Below are positions 11,399 to 22,159 of a DNA stretch of 64,000 bases, piece by piece. The notes beneath the pieces are model-generated. The model had not been told where the DNA came from, ran no database searches, and saw only the letters and a program-made list of their open reading frames with translations. The DNA is from Enoplosus armatus (Eukaryota > Chordata > Actinopteri > Centrarchiformes > Enoplosidae), in assembly GCF_043641665.1 (NCBI RefSeq), contig NC_092201.1:381001-445000 (forward strand), read 5' to 3'. Made by a program: the position numbers and the translations under genes. Numbering within the stretch: position 1 is the stretch's first letter; the number at the start of each line of letters is the position of its first letter.

Positions 11399-13528
11399 TC
11401 TGAGCTCAAACATCATCAACAGGAAACACAGACAGACACACTGTCAGCTACCACAGAAGAAGAACGCAGCAGCTGATTCGCTCTCAGAGGAGAGAAAGAA
11501 CCGTCATAAACTCTGTTTACATTCAATCTGAACTGATCTGAGATCAGTTTAAGTTCCTGCAGAAGCTGATAAACAGACTGATGAGTCAGCTGATGAGACT
11601 GGGAACACTGGTCTGACTGGTTTTATGGTCCTGATGGACTCTGCCAACAAACTGAGTCATCGAGGACATTCAGAGGCAGCTGCTGATGAAATGACAAACT
11701 GTGTGTGTGTCTGCTCAGATTATACATCTCTGATACATCTGCAATAATAGTAATAATAATAATAATGATAATAATAATAATAACAGTCATAATCTGTACT
11801 GACGTGTGTTGGATGTTTGATATAATTTAAGCAAAAAATGCTAAAAATCATCTGGTTCCACAATATGCATAATATTTCGTATCTGTTTTCTAGAACAATA
11901 AGCTGAACCTCTGTTGTTAGACAGTTCAGACTACAGGAAATTGTGATTTTAAACTGTTTTCCTGAACAAAAACTTCTCATATATAGATATTTTAGATAAA
12001 TATATTTCAGTATTTAGTATAATGTTAATGTGACGGAGCTGATGTCTGATTATTGATTACTGAACGTTTCTTGTCTCAGGAAACATAAAAACATCACGTA
12101 TCTTCATATTTATAAATGACACTCAGCTGTTTACAGATGATCAAACTGTCTCTACAGTCGTTCTGCTGACATCAGCTGATCTGAACTCCCAGAATGCCGA
12201 GAGAGAAACGAAGAAGAAGAAGAAGAAAGTGTGAGCTCAGCCTCTCTGGGGTGTTTTTATGTTTCATCTGCTGCGGTTCTTTAAATAAAAGGAGGTCTTT
12301 TTCCTGCAGCTGAAGGAGTGTGTGTGTGTGTTGGTGTGTAAATGTGTGTGTGAGCTGCAGCTGTGCAGCAGTGTATTTGTCTGTCTGTCATTGATATTCA
12401 CAGCCAGCGCTGGATCAATGAGCCCCGACACTCCGCCTATTATTTCATTTCTGGTGTCTAAAAGGCGAAGCTGCAACTTGGCTCAATTGTTTTCCAGTCG
12501 GTTTTGGCTGACTCGTCACGGGGGGGGGGGTCCTTTAGTGAATGAATCGTACCTCATACCACTGTACAAGTGAGGGGGACAAAATGTCCTCCAACAGCAG
12601 AGAATCAATTCTCTCTAGTTTCCCTCCTTGTGTCAGTGCTGATCAGGAGGATAAACAGCATAATTTGAGATCAGATCAGATCTGAGATCAGCTCAGAGAC
12701 GATGTGTGAGGATGAAACTTCAGTCTCAGAGTTTTGGGAAAAGTCTTATTGCTCTCCAAATATGGAAATCCTCCTACTTCACCTAATAAGACTCTTCATC
12801 AGCCTTCTCTTCTTCTCTGCTCTAATTGTCTGGTGTCCAAATATCACCCCGACTGGCACTGAATCGCTCCGAGTGTCATTAAAACGGTCATTTCCAAATT
12901 AAACAGGAGCGTTTTGGGACGACACAAACCATCTTTTCAGCTCGGCTGCTCCTCTGAGGTGGCTTCATTACAGAGCCCATTAAGAATAATCACTGAGAGT
13001 CTGCGTGTGTGTTCAGCAGCTAATGCATTAATTTAATTAGCAGCATTAACAGCGTTTCATCCCACAGAGAAGAAGAAGAAGAAAAGACGGTCAGGAAGGA
13101 AACTGTAACAGACATGAAGAGTAGGAACTGTTTCAGGGTGGCATCAGAACCAGCACCAGATCTCAGGTTCAAGTCTGCGTCAGGGTCTGTTATCTGGGAT
13201 CGATTAACTGCCCTGAGAGGCTTCCAAATCACCTCCTCCAGCTGCAGCTCTGAGTAATAAATGCCTGAAAGCCACCAGATTCACTTCCTGTTGACATGAA
13301 GTGCAGAGTCTGAACATGCGAGTTCTTATCTACGTTTGATTCTTGGCGTTGAGACGCAAAGACAGAGACGGATTTATAATCTTCTTTTAGTCAAATTGTT
13401 GCTAAAAGTTTTGAACGGTTTGAGTTCTTGAACAGACGTCGAGTGTTTCTGTGAGACGGAGACGTTTAAACAGACAAGATCTGATCACAGATCTGACCCC
13501 TCTCTCTCTCTTTATGACTGTGTCTCTC
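11399..13528. other. Intronic sequence; possible conserved non-coding stretches
   Basis: Unique sequence with an AAT-rich tract (about 11744-11784) and a G-run at 12520-12530. Two low-repeat segments (about 12376-12500 and 12725-13060), the latter with clustered TAAT/ATTA cores near 13020-13050, look more like regulatory than decayed repeat DNA. That is only an impression. Confidence 0.45.
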
Positions 13529-14327
13529 TATCAGGTCTCTATCAGGTCTCTGATCTATGATCAGGTCTCTGTCCAGGTCTCTGATCAGGTCTATGATCAG
13601 GTCTATGATCAGGTCTATGATCAGGTCTATGATCAGGTCTATGATCAGGTCTCTGTCCAGGTCTCTGATCAGGTCTACAATCAGGTCTCTGTCCGGTCTC
13701 TGTCCGGTCTCTGTCCGGTCTACAATCAGGTCTCTGTCCGGTCGCTGTCCAGTCTATGATCAGGTCTCTATCAGGTCTCTGATCTATGATCAGGTCTCTG
13801 TCCAGGTCTCTGTCCAGGTCTCTGATCAGGTCTCTGATCTATGATCAGGTCTCTGTCCAGGTCTCTGATCAGGTCTATGATCAGGTCTATGATCAGGTCT
13901 ATGATCAGGTCTCTGTCCGGTCTCTGTCCGGTCTCTGTCCGGTCTACAATCAGGTCTCTGTCCGGTGGCTGTCCAGTCTATGATCAGGTCTCTATCAGGT
14001 CTCCGTCCAGTCTATGATCAGGTCTCTGTCAGGTCTCTGTCAGGTCTCTGTCCAGTCTATGATCAGGTCTATGATCAGGTCTATGATCAGGTCTCTGTCC
14101 AGTCTACAATCAGGTCTCTGTCCGGTCTCTGTCCGGTCGCTGTCCAGTCTATGATCAGGTCTCTGTCAGGTCTCTGTCCAGTCTACAATCAGGTCTCTGT
14201 CCAGTCTACAATCAGGTCTCTGTCCGGTCTCTGTCCGGTCTCTGTCCAGTCCATGATCAGGTCTCTGTCCGGTGGCTGTCCAGTCCATGATCAGGTCTCT
14301 GTCAGGTCTACGATCAGGTCTATGGGA
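13529..14327. repeat. 12-bp minisatellite CAGGTCTNTGWYC with higher-order repeat
   Basis: Nearly 800 bp of units such as AGGTCTCTGTCC, AGGTCTATGATC, CGGTCTCTGTC and CTACAATCAGGT. A composite block recurs about 224 bp apart: CTACAATCAGG at 13720 and 13944, and TCAGGTCTCTGATCTATG at 13542 and 13771. Frames through it are open because of the 12-bp period, not because it is coding. Confidence 0.93.
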
Positions 14328-15134
14328 CTAAATAATACATGTGTGTTTTGTGCTCTGCAGACGGGTCACTGAACAGCAACAAGAGAAACATGAGAAACAC
14401 ACACAGGTGAGTCTATAACATACACTCCTCACCACCTCAGCATGTGACTGGTGGATTCAGCTCCTCTGTTGACTCATTTTGAACTTAATAACGTCTGAAG
14501 AGTCCAGAGAGCCGCAGTGAAACCAGAACTTCAGTGGTCTCAGAAGCTCCCTGATGTTTGGATGAAGATTGTTTTCATTATGGACTCATCTGTTGTCATT
14601 ACTTTCTCAATGAATTCATTGATTCATTGTTTTGTCTGTAAATCAGATGTCCATCAAGTGTTTACTGAACGTTTTGATCGATTAAAGACAAACAATCGAT
14701 TATCAAAATATCTGCAGATGAATTTTTTGTCTATTGACTAAACGATTAATCAACTAATCGTTTCAGCTCTAGATGTCGGCATGACGTACAGCGGATACAG
14801 AACTGGCTCAAAACCTTTAGCATGTTAGCTTTTAGCATGTTAGCATGCTTACAGTTTAGCTCAAAAATCCAACTGTGACGGTGAATTCACAACAAGCACT
14901 TTTCTTTAGTGAGCAGCTTCCAGGTGCTAAAGCTAGCTTACTGGTGACGTCAACTACGCACAGAGGAAAAAGCAGCTGTTCAGAATAAAATTCCTCAGCA
15001 TTTAGCAGAAACAACACTCTGCTGGTTAAGACTCCAGATTCCCAACAAGTCTCCAAACTTAAAAATACGTGTCAGCGCCTTTTAAAACAGTTCCTGACAT
15101 GCCGCCCGTACGGTTCCAGCTTGGTTTTGTTTGG

Positions 15135-15215
15135 ATACAGAAACCAGGAGATTCGGGTCAGTGAACGGTGTCATTGACGCTGACTGATGGGAGGAAACAG
15201 GAAGTGAACAGTGAT
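15135..15215 (+). repeat. Short dispersed repeat, copy 1
   Basis: GTCAGTGAACGGTGTC...GAGGAAACAGGAAGTGAACAG resembles 37075-37150 (GTTAGTGAACGATGG...TAGGAAACAGGAAGTGAACAG). Remnant of an unidentified family. Confidence 0.5.
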
Positions 15216-16187
15216 CTCTGACAGCCTCACTTCTTGTTGTATGGGTGATTGGTTGTTTTGCGGTGTAACGTTTGTTGTTGTGACTTCAGTCTCTTCATCA
15301 CGTCTGAACTGAAGTCAGTCAGATGATAAAATGTTGTGATCTTTAGTCTCCGTCATCTCCTCGGTGTGATCACCTGACAGGCTGTTTGATCAAAGCAACA
15401 CAGCAGGTGTGTGTGTGTGTGTTTACATTGTGTAACAAAGGCTCATTTACTGCCTCTGAACACATGTCAGACCTGCAGAAACACAAAGAACATCAACTCG
15501 TTTTTATGTCCAAACAGCAACAAGAAGAGACAGAAAACAGCTGTTTTCACTGCGTCTGTCACGACGACAATCTGCAGTTCAACCAATCAGCAGACAGAAC
15601 ATTTCGTCTGTTTTGCTGTTGAAAACCACCTGAAAATATGTTACACACTAACTGGCTGCTGAGAAGTTTGAATGAACAAACTGAACTCTGACGTTATCTT
15701 TCATTAATATTTCTGATGCAGCTGCAGTTTGTCCCTCTCACGTGATCATTGTTTGACAAAATGGAGGTTTTGTTCTGATGGTTACATTCAGGGTGCAGAA
15801 AACGTAGAAATGAGCAGCTTTTTCATTTGATAACATTAAATAAACGAAACCAACTGACAGGACTGTTCATCTTCCACAGGAGACATTTCAGTTTCAGCAC
15901 CGCGGACAGAGAACAGGATGGAAACAGCACAAAACTGAGGAAGAAGAGAGGACGAAAAGTGATTACAAAAAGGTTGTAACGAGCAACAGAAGCTGACAGG
16001 AAGTGTTGTTGAGGGTGGAGAGAAGGAGAAGGAGAAGAAGGAGTAAAGAGGAGGAGGAGGAGGAGACGTTGTGATGTTATTTTCCTCTGACAGACGCAGG
16101 TTTGATCCTCAAACTGAATCAAACTACAACTGAAGAGATTTACTCTACTGAGCGCGCTCAGTGCAAACAGAGGTTACAGAGAGGTTA

Positions 16188-16189
<2 letters not shown>

Positions 16190-16246
<57 letters not shown>
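16190..16246. repeat. (CA)n microsatellite
   Basis: CA dinucleotide run of 57 bp, about 0.85 kb from the channel exon within intron 1. Confidence 0.97.
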
Positions 16247-16249
<3 letters not shown>

Positions 16250-17086
16250 GCGTCTAATGATCTCTGAGCTGCTGCAGGACTGAAAGTTAAATTCATAGAA
16301 GAATTCATAGATCCTCATCTGAACACCAACGTCACAAACGTAAAACAGAAGAACTCTAAAACATCTCCCTTCATTACTTCATCGTCAGTAGAGGTTAGTC
16401 AGAGGAAGTGATGTAATCCTGTCAGTAGAGACAGTAACCAATCACATGGCTGCATTATATGATGGAACATCAGTCACCAATTAAAGACTTTTTCTTTTTA
16501 AAAGAAGAAAGAAGGAGCGACCAACGACATCTGTGTCACCAGACCAGAAAGTGAGTAGCTTTGTTCTGTCAGGAGACGAGTTTTTAACATCATGAAACAG
16601 AGAAGAAAGTCGATATTTGAGCTTCAACAAGCAGTCAGACTGATGAGGTGCTGCATATGTCTGCCATGCTGCTTCTCAACAGGTTACATCCTGATTTATG
16701 TGACGGAGATCTGATCACCAAACTTCAAACGTTGCGCAGCAACAAGCAGAACTAACAACTGCAGCTGAGACTCGTCTGATTGGTTGAAAAAGACTTCCTT
16801 TGGAAACAAACATGCTGAATGTTCGTAAATGTGAGAGTTCAGAGTGACTGTTTAACACACAAACACAGAAGGCAGCTGTTCACACCTGTAACATCTGGAG
16901 ACATCCTCATCCTGCTCCTGAAAAGTTTCTCTCTTTTGTAACAAACAACAAAACCAAAACAAACTCTCCATCTTAAATGAAGGAAAAGCCAAAGGGAGTT
17001 TTGTATGAGGTCAAACAGATTAGATCAGGTTTCTGTCATCAATATCCAATTGACTTCATATCACACACACACACTTTGCCAGCATC

Positions 17087-17092
17087 ACCTAC
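17087..17092 (-). other. Splice donor of kcnd intron 1
   Basis: Reading the minus strand, the exon ends CTCGG and the intron opens GTAGGT, a good donor consensus. This phase splits the glycine codon before YGD, as in mammalian Kv4 genes. Reading through would give a TAG stop immediately, so splicing here is required. The alternative GT at 17087-17088 would place a stop codon in the exon. Confidence 0.9.
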
Positions 17093-18204
17093 CCGAGCGT
17101 TGTCATGGTGACGATGGTGTACCAGAAGGCAGCCGGGATGCTAGTGAACTTGCTGGCGGTGGATCCCTTCTCCGCGTAGAACATGACGGTAGCGAAGATG
17201 ATGATGGCCATGGTGAGGGAGAAGAGCAGGAAGCCGAGCTCCGACGCGCAGCTCTTCAGCGTGTAGCCCAGGATGCGAAGTCCCGCAGAGTGCCGCGAGA
17301 ATTTGAAAATCCGAAACACCCTGAAGACGCGCAGAGTGACGAAGGCGCCGCTCACGTCCTCGTTGTCCGTCATGACGAGGCCGATGTAGTACGGCATGAT
17401 GGCCACCACGTCGATGATGCTCATGACGCTCTTCACGAACTTGTAGCGGCTCGGCGCCACGAGCAGGCGCAGCAGGTACTCCACCGTGAAGATCATGACG
17501 CATGCGGTGTCCAGGCAGAAGAAGGCCAGCGCGTACCGCTCCCCGCACGACTCCTCCTTGACCCGGTGCGGTGCGGTGCCGCACGGTACCGTCTCCACCA
17601 CGTTGGCGAGCACCGACACCGCGATGAAGAAGCCGGTGACATAGTAGAATACCAGCGCCATGGTGGAGGTGTGCGGGTTCTCAAAGGCGCGCCACATGGT
17701 CTCCCGGAAGCTCAGGTCTGCCGAGACCATGTCGTTGGTGTGGTCCATCTCCTCGTCGTCCTGGATCCGCTCCTGGTTCTCCCGCCGCCGGTCCTTGTAG
17801 TCCTCATAGCAGCAGTCTCCGATGATCTCCGGGATGATGCCGAAGAACGCGAGCTCCTCGTCGTACGCGGAGATGCACTCCTGCCGCGGGTAGTGCAGCT
17901 TCCCGGTGCGGTAGAAGTTGAGGATGTGGCGGAAGATGTCCGGGTCGCGGTCAAAGAAGTACTCGTTGGTCTCTTCGTGGAAGAAGAAGTCCAGCTCCGT
18001 GCTGCCCAACAGGGTGTCCGGGTACCGGTCCAGGGTGTCCCGCCAGGTCTGAAACTTTGTGCCGCTCACATTCAGCATGATCAATCCGTCTTTATCGTGG
18101 TGCTTGTTCTTCGGGGGCACCGGCATGGGCGCGCCGGCCACCGGCATCCATCCGATGGCCGCTGCGCGGGCGAACGGCAGCCACGCTGCCACTCCTGCTG
18201 CCAT
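17093..18204 (-). CDS. kcnd2: Kv4 (Shal) voltage-gated K+ channel, first coding exon; best match kcnd2
   Basis: Pore-forming subunit of A-type K+ channels of neurons and heart (family knowledge). The exon encodes 370 residues plus two bases. Residues 1-20 form the KChIP-binding/inactivation helix, starting [19 protein letters not shown] as in mammalian Kv4.2/4.3. T1 covers about 40-138 with zinc ligands H104, C110, C131, C132. S1 is about 182-205, S2 224-250, S3 257-278, S4 288-310 (R292, R295, R298, K301, R304), S5 322-344, and the pore helix 353-370. The ATG has a strong context (A at -3, G at +4); the frame has a stop at 18400-18402 and no earlier ATG. The exon ends GG|GTAGGT inside the TTLG-YGD filter, the known Kv4 intron 1 site. 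[25 protein letters not shown] and PAAFWYT favour kcnd2 over kcnd3, but HYPRQEC and TLDRYP resemble kcnd1, so the paralogue is about 60% sure. A307 replaces the usual Q in SRHSQGLR. Confidence 0.96.
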
Positions 18205-19240
18205 GCTGGTCCTGGAGCTCGGTCCTGGAGCTCTACAGAGGCTCGTTGGAGGGGGGTTCACGGAGCGGCGGAGCAACGAGAGGGCATCTGGAGAGAGAAG
18301 ACAGACAGCCGGGCAACAGATGGACCTGATCCACCGAATTTCTCCAGGAAAAAAAGAGAATTTACGCACGAACAAGATGCGTAAAACCAAAGAAGCAGCT
18401 CACAAATCAGCGTGAAAACAAACAAATCCACATGTGATCAGTCAGTCCGCGTCAGGACTCGGTTTCTGTTTGTTTGGACTCGTAAAAGCAGCAAAAAGAC
18501 GCCAAACTAGCTCACACCGGCGGAACGAACTCTTCAAGAGCTTCAACTTTCGCTTCAAATCCGGTTTCTCGGTGAATTATCTCCCCGCTGTGTCGGTACT
18601 ATTTTTCCTCCACACCGCGTGTATTTCCTCCTGCAGCAACAAGTCCAACAGGCATCAGGATAATCCCGCGCTCCAGACCCGGACACGGGGCTGGCACAGA
18701 TCCGCCGCAGGCATGCTCCCCTCCGGTTCTCCCCGTCCTAGTCTTCCGGTCCCCGAACTGATCCCGCAATAAGCAGACCCCTGCGACAAGTGTGTTTGCC
18801 CGCGGAGAGAGAGGGGGGGGGACCACAGCAGCCGCTCTGGCAGGAAGTCCGAACCGAACCGAACCGAACTGGAGCGGAGAAACAGAAGCTGTTCGGCTGA
18901 GAGTGACGCGGCCGCCGCGGCTCGTTCTCCGGTCACACAGGTGCAGGAGAGAGGCAGGGAAACACACGTTACTCCCTCTCTCCTCCCTCAGTCTCTCTCT
19001 CTCCCCCCTCCCACTCTCTCCCCCCTCCTCCCCCCCTCTCTGGTTGGGGGCGTGTCGGAGGAGAAACCCCGCGGATCGCAGACGCTCCGCCGCTTTACGC
19101 ACCGAGATCTCTCAGGTTGTCTTCCAGGACTCTCGGTGATGATGTGTCGGGGTTTGTTTGTTCATCAGCCCCGGGCGGTGACAACAGGCAGGTCCGCGCG
19201 CTCCGTCCAGGTTTCTGTGGTTTGTATCTTTGTCTTCTAA
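18205..19240 (-). promoter_or_regulatory. Probable 5' UTR and CpG-rich promoter region of kcnd
   Basis: GC- and CpG-rich sequence continues upstream of the start codon for about 1 kb, unlike the AT-rich surroundings. On the plus strand it has a long pyrimidine tract (about 18969-19040) and a GC-box/KLF-like GGGGGCGTGTC (about 19046-19056), plus four tandem CGAAC pentamers near 18850-18870. No convincing TATA box was found, so initiation is probably dispersed. The transcription start cannot be fixed from sequence alone. The UTR appears continuous with the coding exon, as in other Kv4 genes. Confidence 0.55.
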
Positions 19241-19338
19241 CAGCAGCAGAGGAGGAGATCCTTAGACACTTTACTGTGAGTGAGCAGCAGTTCATCTGAT
19301 GTCAGCTGGTGACTTATTGTTTACACAATGTCATCCGA

Positions 19339-19339
19339 C

Positions 19340-19378
<39 letters not shown>
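19339..19378. repeat. (CA)n microsatellite
   Basis: CA run of about 40 bp just upstream of the kcnd promoter region. Confidence 0.97.
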
Positions 19379-19379
<1 letters not shown>

Positions 19380-19483
19380 TGTGTCCTCCATCAGCAGTCG
19401 GAGAGGTGCCACTGGAGGCCGGAGGTCTCACTCTGCTCCTAAATCACTGAACAAAGGAGCCCGGAGGAGTTCAGATCAATGCA

Positions 19484-19492
19484 GTGTGTGTG

Positions 19493-19533
<41 letters not shown>

Positions 19534-19551
19534 GTGTGTGTGTGTGTGTAT
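19484..19551. repeat. (TG)n microsatellite
   Basis: TG run with two CG interruptions. Together with the CA runs on either side it makes a potentially self-pairing CA/TG cluster. Confidence 0.97.
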
Positions 19552-19584
19552 TTACATTATATAGAAGGTCCCTATGTGTGCACT

Positions 19585-19617
19585 GAGCCATCAATCAATA
19601 TGTTTGATTGATGGCTC
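19585..19617. other. Short perfect hairpin
   Basis: A 13-bp inverted repeat (19585-19597 with 19605-19617) around a 7-nt loop, lying between a TG run and the 60-bp dispersed block at 19621. Confidence 0.8.
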
Positions 19618-19620
19618 CCT

Positions 19621-19677
19621 GCAGTGCTAACAGGGAGTCTGAGTGTGTTTGTGTGTGTGTTCCTGTCTTTCTGTTTT

Positions 19678-19712
<35 letters not shown>
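19621..19712 (+). repeat. 60-bp dispersed block plus (CA)n, copy 1
   Basis: 19621-19680 starts GCAGTGCTAACAGGGAGTCT, contains TTCCTGTCTTTCTGTTTTGC and runs into (CA)n. It is repeated at 53605 with one mismatch in 60 bp. Confidence 0.85.
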
Positions 19713-19715
<3 letters not shown>

Positions 19716-20363
19716 TTATCAGATGCTGATGGTGACAGTTTCTCTGTGAACGGTCAAACAGAATCGGACTAACTTATCGAGTCTTTCCTTTGACTTCCTC
19801 CTTGCAGATATTCATAACACACTTTCACATGTTCTCACATCATGCAGATGGATCCAGGTTGTAGGTGGAAGTGAACAAGCCTCCATGACTGTGCTGACGT
19901 CTCACTTTTAAACCCTCAAACAACACTGTGATGGATGTGAAGGATTTCACTTCTTAAGCTCTTTTATCAGGAAATCTGTCCTGTTATATTTTGGAAATAT
20001 AGTCATCAAATGTAATAAAATGAAAAGTAGTAATCTACAAAACTCCTGTTTTAACAGACGGTTGGACGTCTGTCCTGTTCTGTTTTCAGCTGCTCCAACA
20101 AAAAACTGAAAGTAAAAGACACAATGAAATCTATTTTACTGCCCTCATGTTTATATTGGGAGCGGTCGGCCAATGCGAGGCCAGTGGTGAGCCGACACCC
20201 CGCTGATGTGGGAGAGGTGAGACACAACACTGAGGTGGAAGGGACAGGTGCATGCAGGAGGTTAGTTATTGTAGTTTGTCAGCAGGTGGAGCTGCAGCGG
20301 CGACTCACAGCTGATGGAGATTAAGATGCTTTAAAACATTAAGAGACAGAGGTGACCGTCAGA
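19713..20363. other. Upstream flank, nothing recognised
   Basis: Unique sequence between two dispersed repeats. A modest GC-rich patch at about 20160-20300 is open in one frame, but no domain is recognisable. Confidence 0.5.
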
Positions 20364-20635
20364 TGTGAACTCACAGACATGAAACTCATGTTGACTCATT
20401 CAGGGTGATGTCCACTTCCAGAGGACATCATCATCTCTGATGTCCATCCAGAATAAACCTCCAGAAATCCACTCAGACATCAGAGAGAAAGACGCTGCAG
20501 AACCTGCCCGAGAATCCTCCTGTTTTTAACTTTCCTTCAGTGTCTCAGCGATCAGTGATAGTTGTCTTTCCATCCATGAGGACACTGTGGACAGTAGCTG
20601 CTAACAGCTGATTCAGCTGCTGTGATGGAGACATT
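20364..20635 (+). repeat. Dispersed repeat family X, copy B (longest)
   Basis: Contains all blocks of copy A plus an internal AGAAAGACGCTGCAGAACC segment and a right part ending GCTGATTCAGCTGCTG. The right part matches copy C (25360-25520) in inverted orientation. Confidence 0.75.
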
Positions 20636-20702
20636 TAGAGACTAAATGGAAACAAATACAGATTAAGGGTTCAAGTTTTAGCCCACAGCTAAAAACAGGA
20701 AA

Positions 20703-20769
20703 ATGTAAACAGGAAGTAATGTGGCCATGGAGTCTTGCCATGGCCACATTACTTACTTCCTGTTTACAT
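20703..20769. other. Long near-perfect hairpin
   Basis: Left arm 20703-20730 pairs over all 28 bases with 20738-20751 and 20756-20769. The loop is 7 nt and the right arm carries a 4-nt bulge (20752-20755). The arm includes TGGCCATGG and GTAAACAGGAAG. It lies between dispersed repeat B and a ZNF143-like motif. It may be a fold-back remnant or a structured RNA; nothing here shows transcription. Confidence 0.85.
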
Positions 20770-20777
20770 CCTCCAAA

Positions 20778-20797
20778 GCATTATGGGAACTGTAGTT
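20778..20797 (-). promoter_or_regulatory. ZNF143/Staf-like motif
   Basis: On the minus strand it reads AACTACAGTTCCCATAATGC, closely matching the vertebrate ACTACAnnTCCCAnnATGC consensus bound by ZNF143. Such motifs also travel within repeats; function is untested. Confidence 0.5.
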
Positions 20798-21170
20798 CTA
20801 AAACTTCACATAAAATGTCACAAATGTTTTGCTCTATAATGAGTGCAGGGTTGGAAATGTTAGCAGCTAACCTGGCTAACAGGCTAATGACAGCATTGAT
20901 TTGTCTTCACCTTGTATCACTGTTCCTGCTCTCACTGCAGCCGCCCTCCTGCTCTGCTTGTGTTGGTCCTCCTGCAGTCCACAAACATCAACAATCAATA
21001 CTTATGATTGGCAGGTCAGTTCTTCCCTCTCTCTCTCTCTAATTGGCTGGACATGAGGGAGTCTCTGTATCTCACAGGTCAAAGGTCAAAAAGATTGAAC
21101 TGTGAGAGAACGCGGAGGATCGATTCACAATACATACATACATACATCCACACATACATACACATATACA

Positions 21171-21218
<48 letters not shown>

Positions 21219-22149
21219 GGAGAGAGAGGGGTTTGGACTTGAATTGGTCTAAAATACATTTCCATTAAAGGTAAAAGAAAGATTGATGAAATTAGCTTTA
21301 GAGATGGATTGACCCCTGTGTTTATTATTCACCTCCATATGAATCTGTTGTAGAAAATTATTGTCTGTGTGATTTGTTGTGTATCTACAAACAGTTGAGA
21401 TGCATGAAGCAGAGTGACGAGGATGACTTCCACAGCTGCCTCGTGTGATTGTGTTTCCTGCGTTACTCTTGTACCACTCGTTTCTCTCTTATCTCTCTGT
21501 TACCAGACAATATTCTCCAGAAACACTTCCCTCCGGCCAAACAGCTGAAAACAGTCTGAGAGAGAGACACAGAAACAGGAGGAGGAGGAGGAGGAGGGAG
21601 ACGAGAGGAAGAATATAAAACAGAATCAGAGAACAGAAACATTCTAACATGATGAACATATAAAGGTAACATAGTGATGACCTGTTAAACACAACTAAAC
21701 AATATTCTTCATTGTTTTTTAGGATGTATGTCATGTTTATGGCAATTTTAAAGAACTAATTAAGTAATTCATATTATAAATATTATAGGGCCTGTTAATA
21801 AAGAGATGGCCAAGTTATAATCGTACAAGTATGAAAGTACAAATATAAGAAAACTTTAATGAATTCACTTTCATACCAAACAGATTCTGTCACTCGTCTG
21901 TAGTCTGCACACATTCAACATCAGGCCGCTTTTCCCTACAGCTACAATTACAGCTCATTAGTCTCAGATATCAATTAGACTTGATGCCAGCTGGGAATTA
22001 AGACACACACACACACACGCACACACACACACACACACACACAGGTACCAGAGGGGTTGTGGTGTCATTTTACAGGGACAGTAATTAAAGTGCATTTATC
22101 TCTCAGTAATGTTTGTCCTCCCTGCAGACAAACACAGCATTCACATTCA
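20798..22149. other. Upstream flank with simple repeats
   Basis: Contains a CATA/(TA)n tract (21131-21216), (GGA)n at about 21579-21596 and (CA)n at 22002-22043. A low-repeat stretch at about 21880-22000 has TAAT-containing sequence. No gene. Confidence 0.55.
21131..21216. repeat. CATA/(TA)n microsatellite
   Basis: ACATACATAC units pass into about 20 TA dinucleotides. Self-complementary and likely length-variable. Confidence 0.95.
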
Positions 22150-22159
22150 GGTAGTGTTT

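Larger units (their letters stand above)
14328..17086. other. Intronic sequence adjoining the kcnd exon
   Basis: Holds a (CA)n run (16190-16246), a short (TG)n at about 15409-15422, AGG/GAA purine tracts at about 16010-16065, GTTAGCATG-type dispersed motifs at about 14818-14850, and the short dispersed repeat at about 15135-15215. No exon or RNA gene is visible. Confidence 0.6.
1..17092 (-). other. Partial intron 1 of the kcnd gene
   Basis: All sequence below the donor belongs to the first intron of the minus-strand channel gene. No exon resembling the next Kv4 block (YGDMVPKTIAGK...) is visible on the minus strand, so intron 1 is longer than 17 kb. Large first introns are usual for KCND2/KCND3. 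Contents are microsatellites, minisatellites, a Tc1 element, a MITE and unremarkable AT-rich DNA, itemised separately. Confidence 0.8.

Noticed and set aside
15823..16122. 99-codon minus-strand frame with hydrophobic stretches
   Set aside because: Arises from purine-rich simple sequence (Leu/Ser/Phe from GAG/AAG complement); no conserved motif.
17005..18384. Plus-strand 459-codon frame antisense to the channel exon
   Set aside because: Shadow of the GC-rich Kv4 exon; the minus strand carries the conserved channel protein.
18205..18390. N-terminal extension of the channel frame by 62 codons
   Set aside because: No ATG upstream in frame (the frame opens at a TTG after the stop at 18400-18402); the Kv4 N terminus [10 protein letters not shown] fixes the start at 18204.
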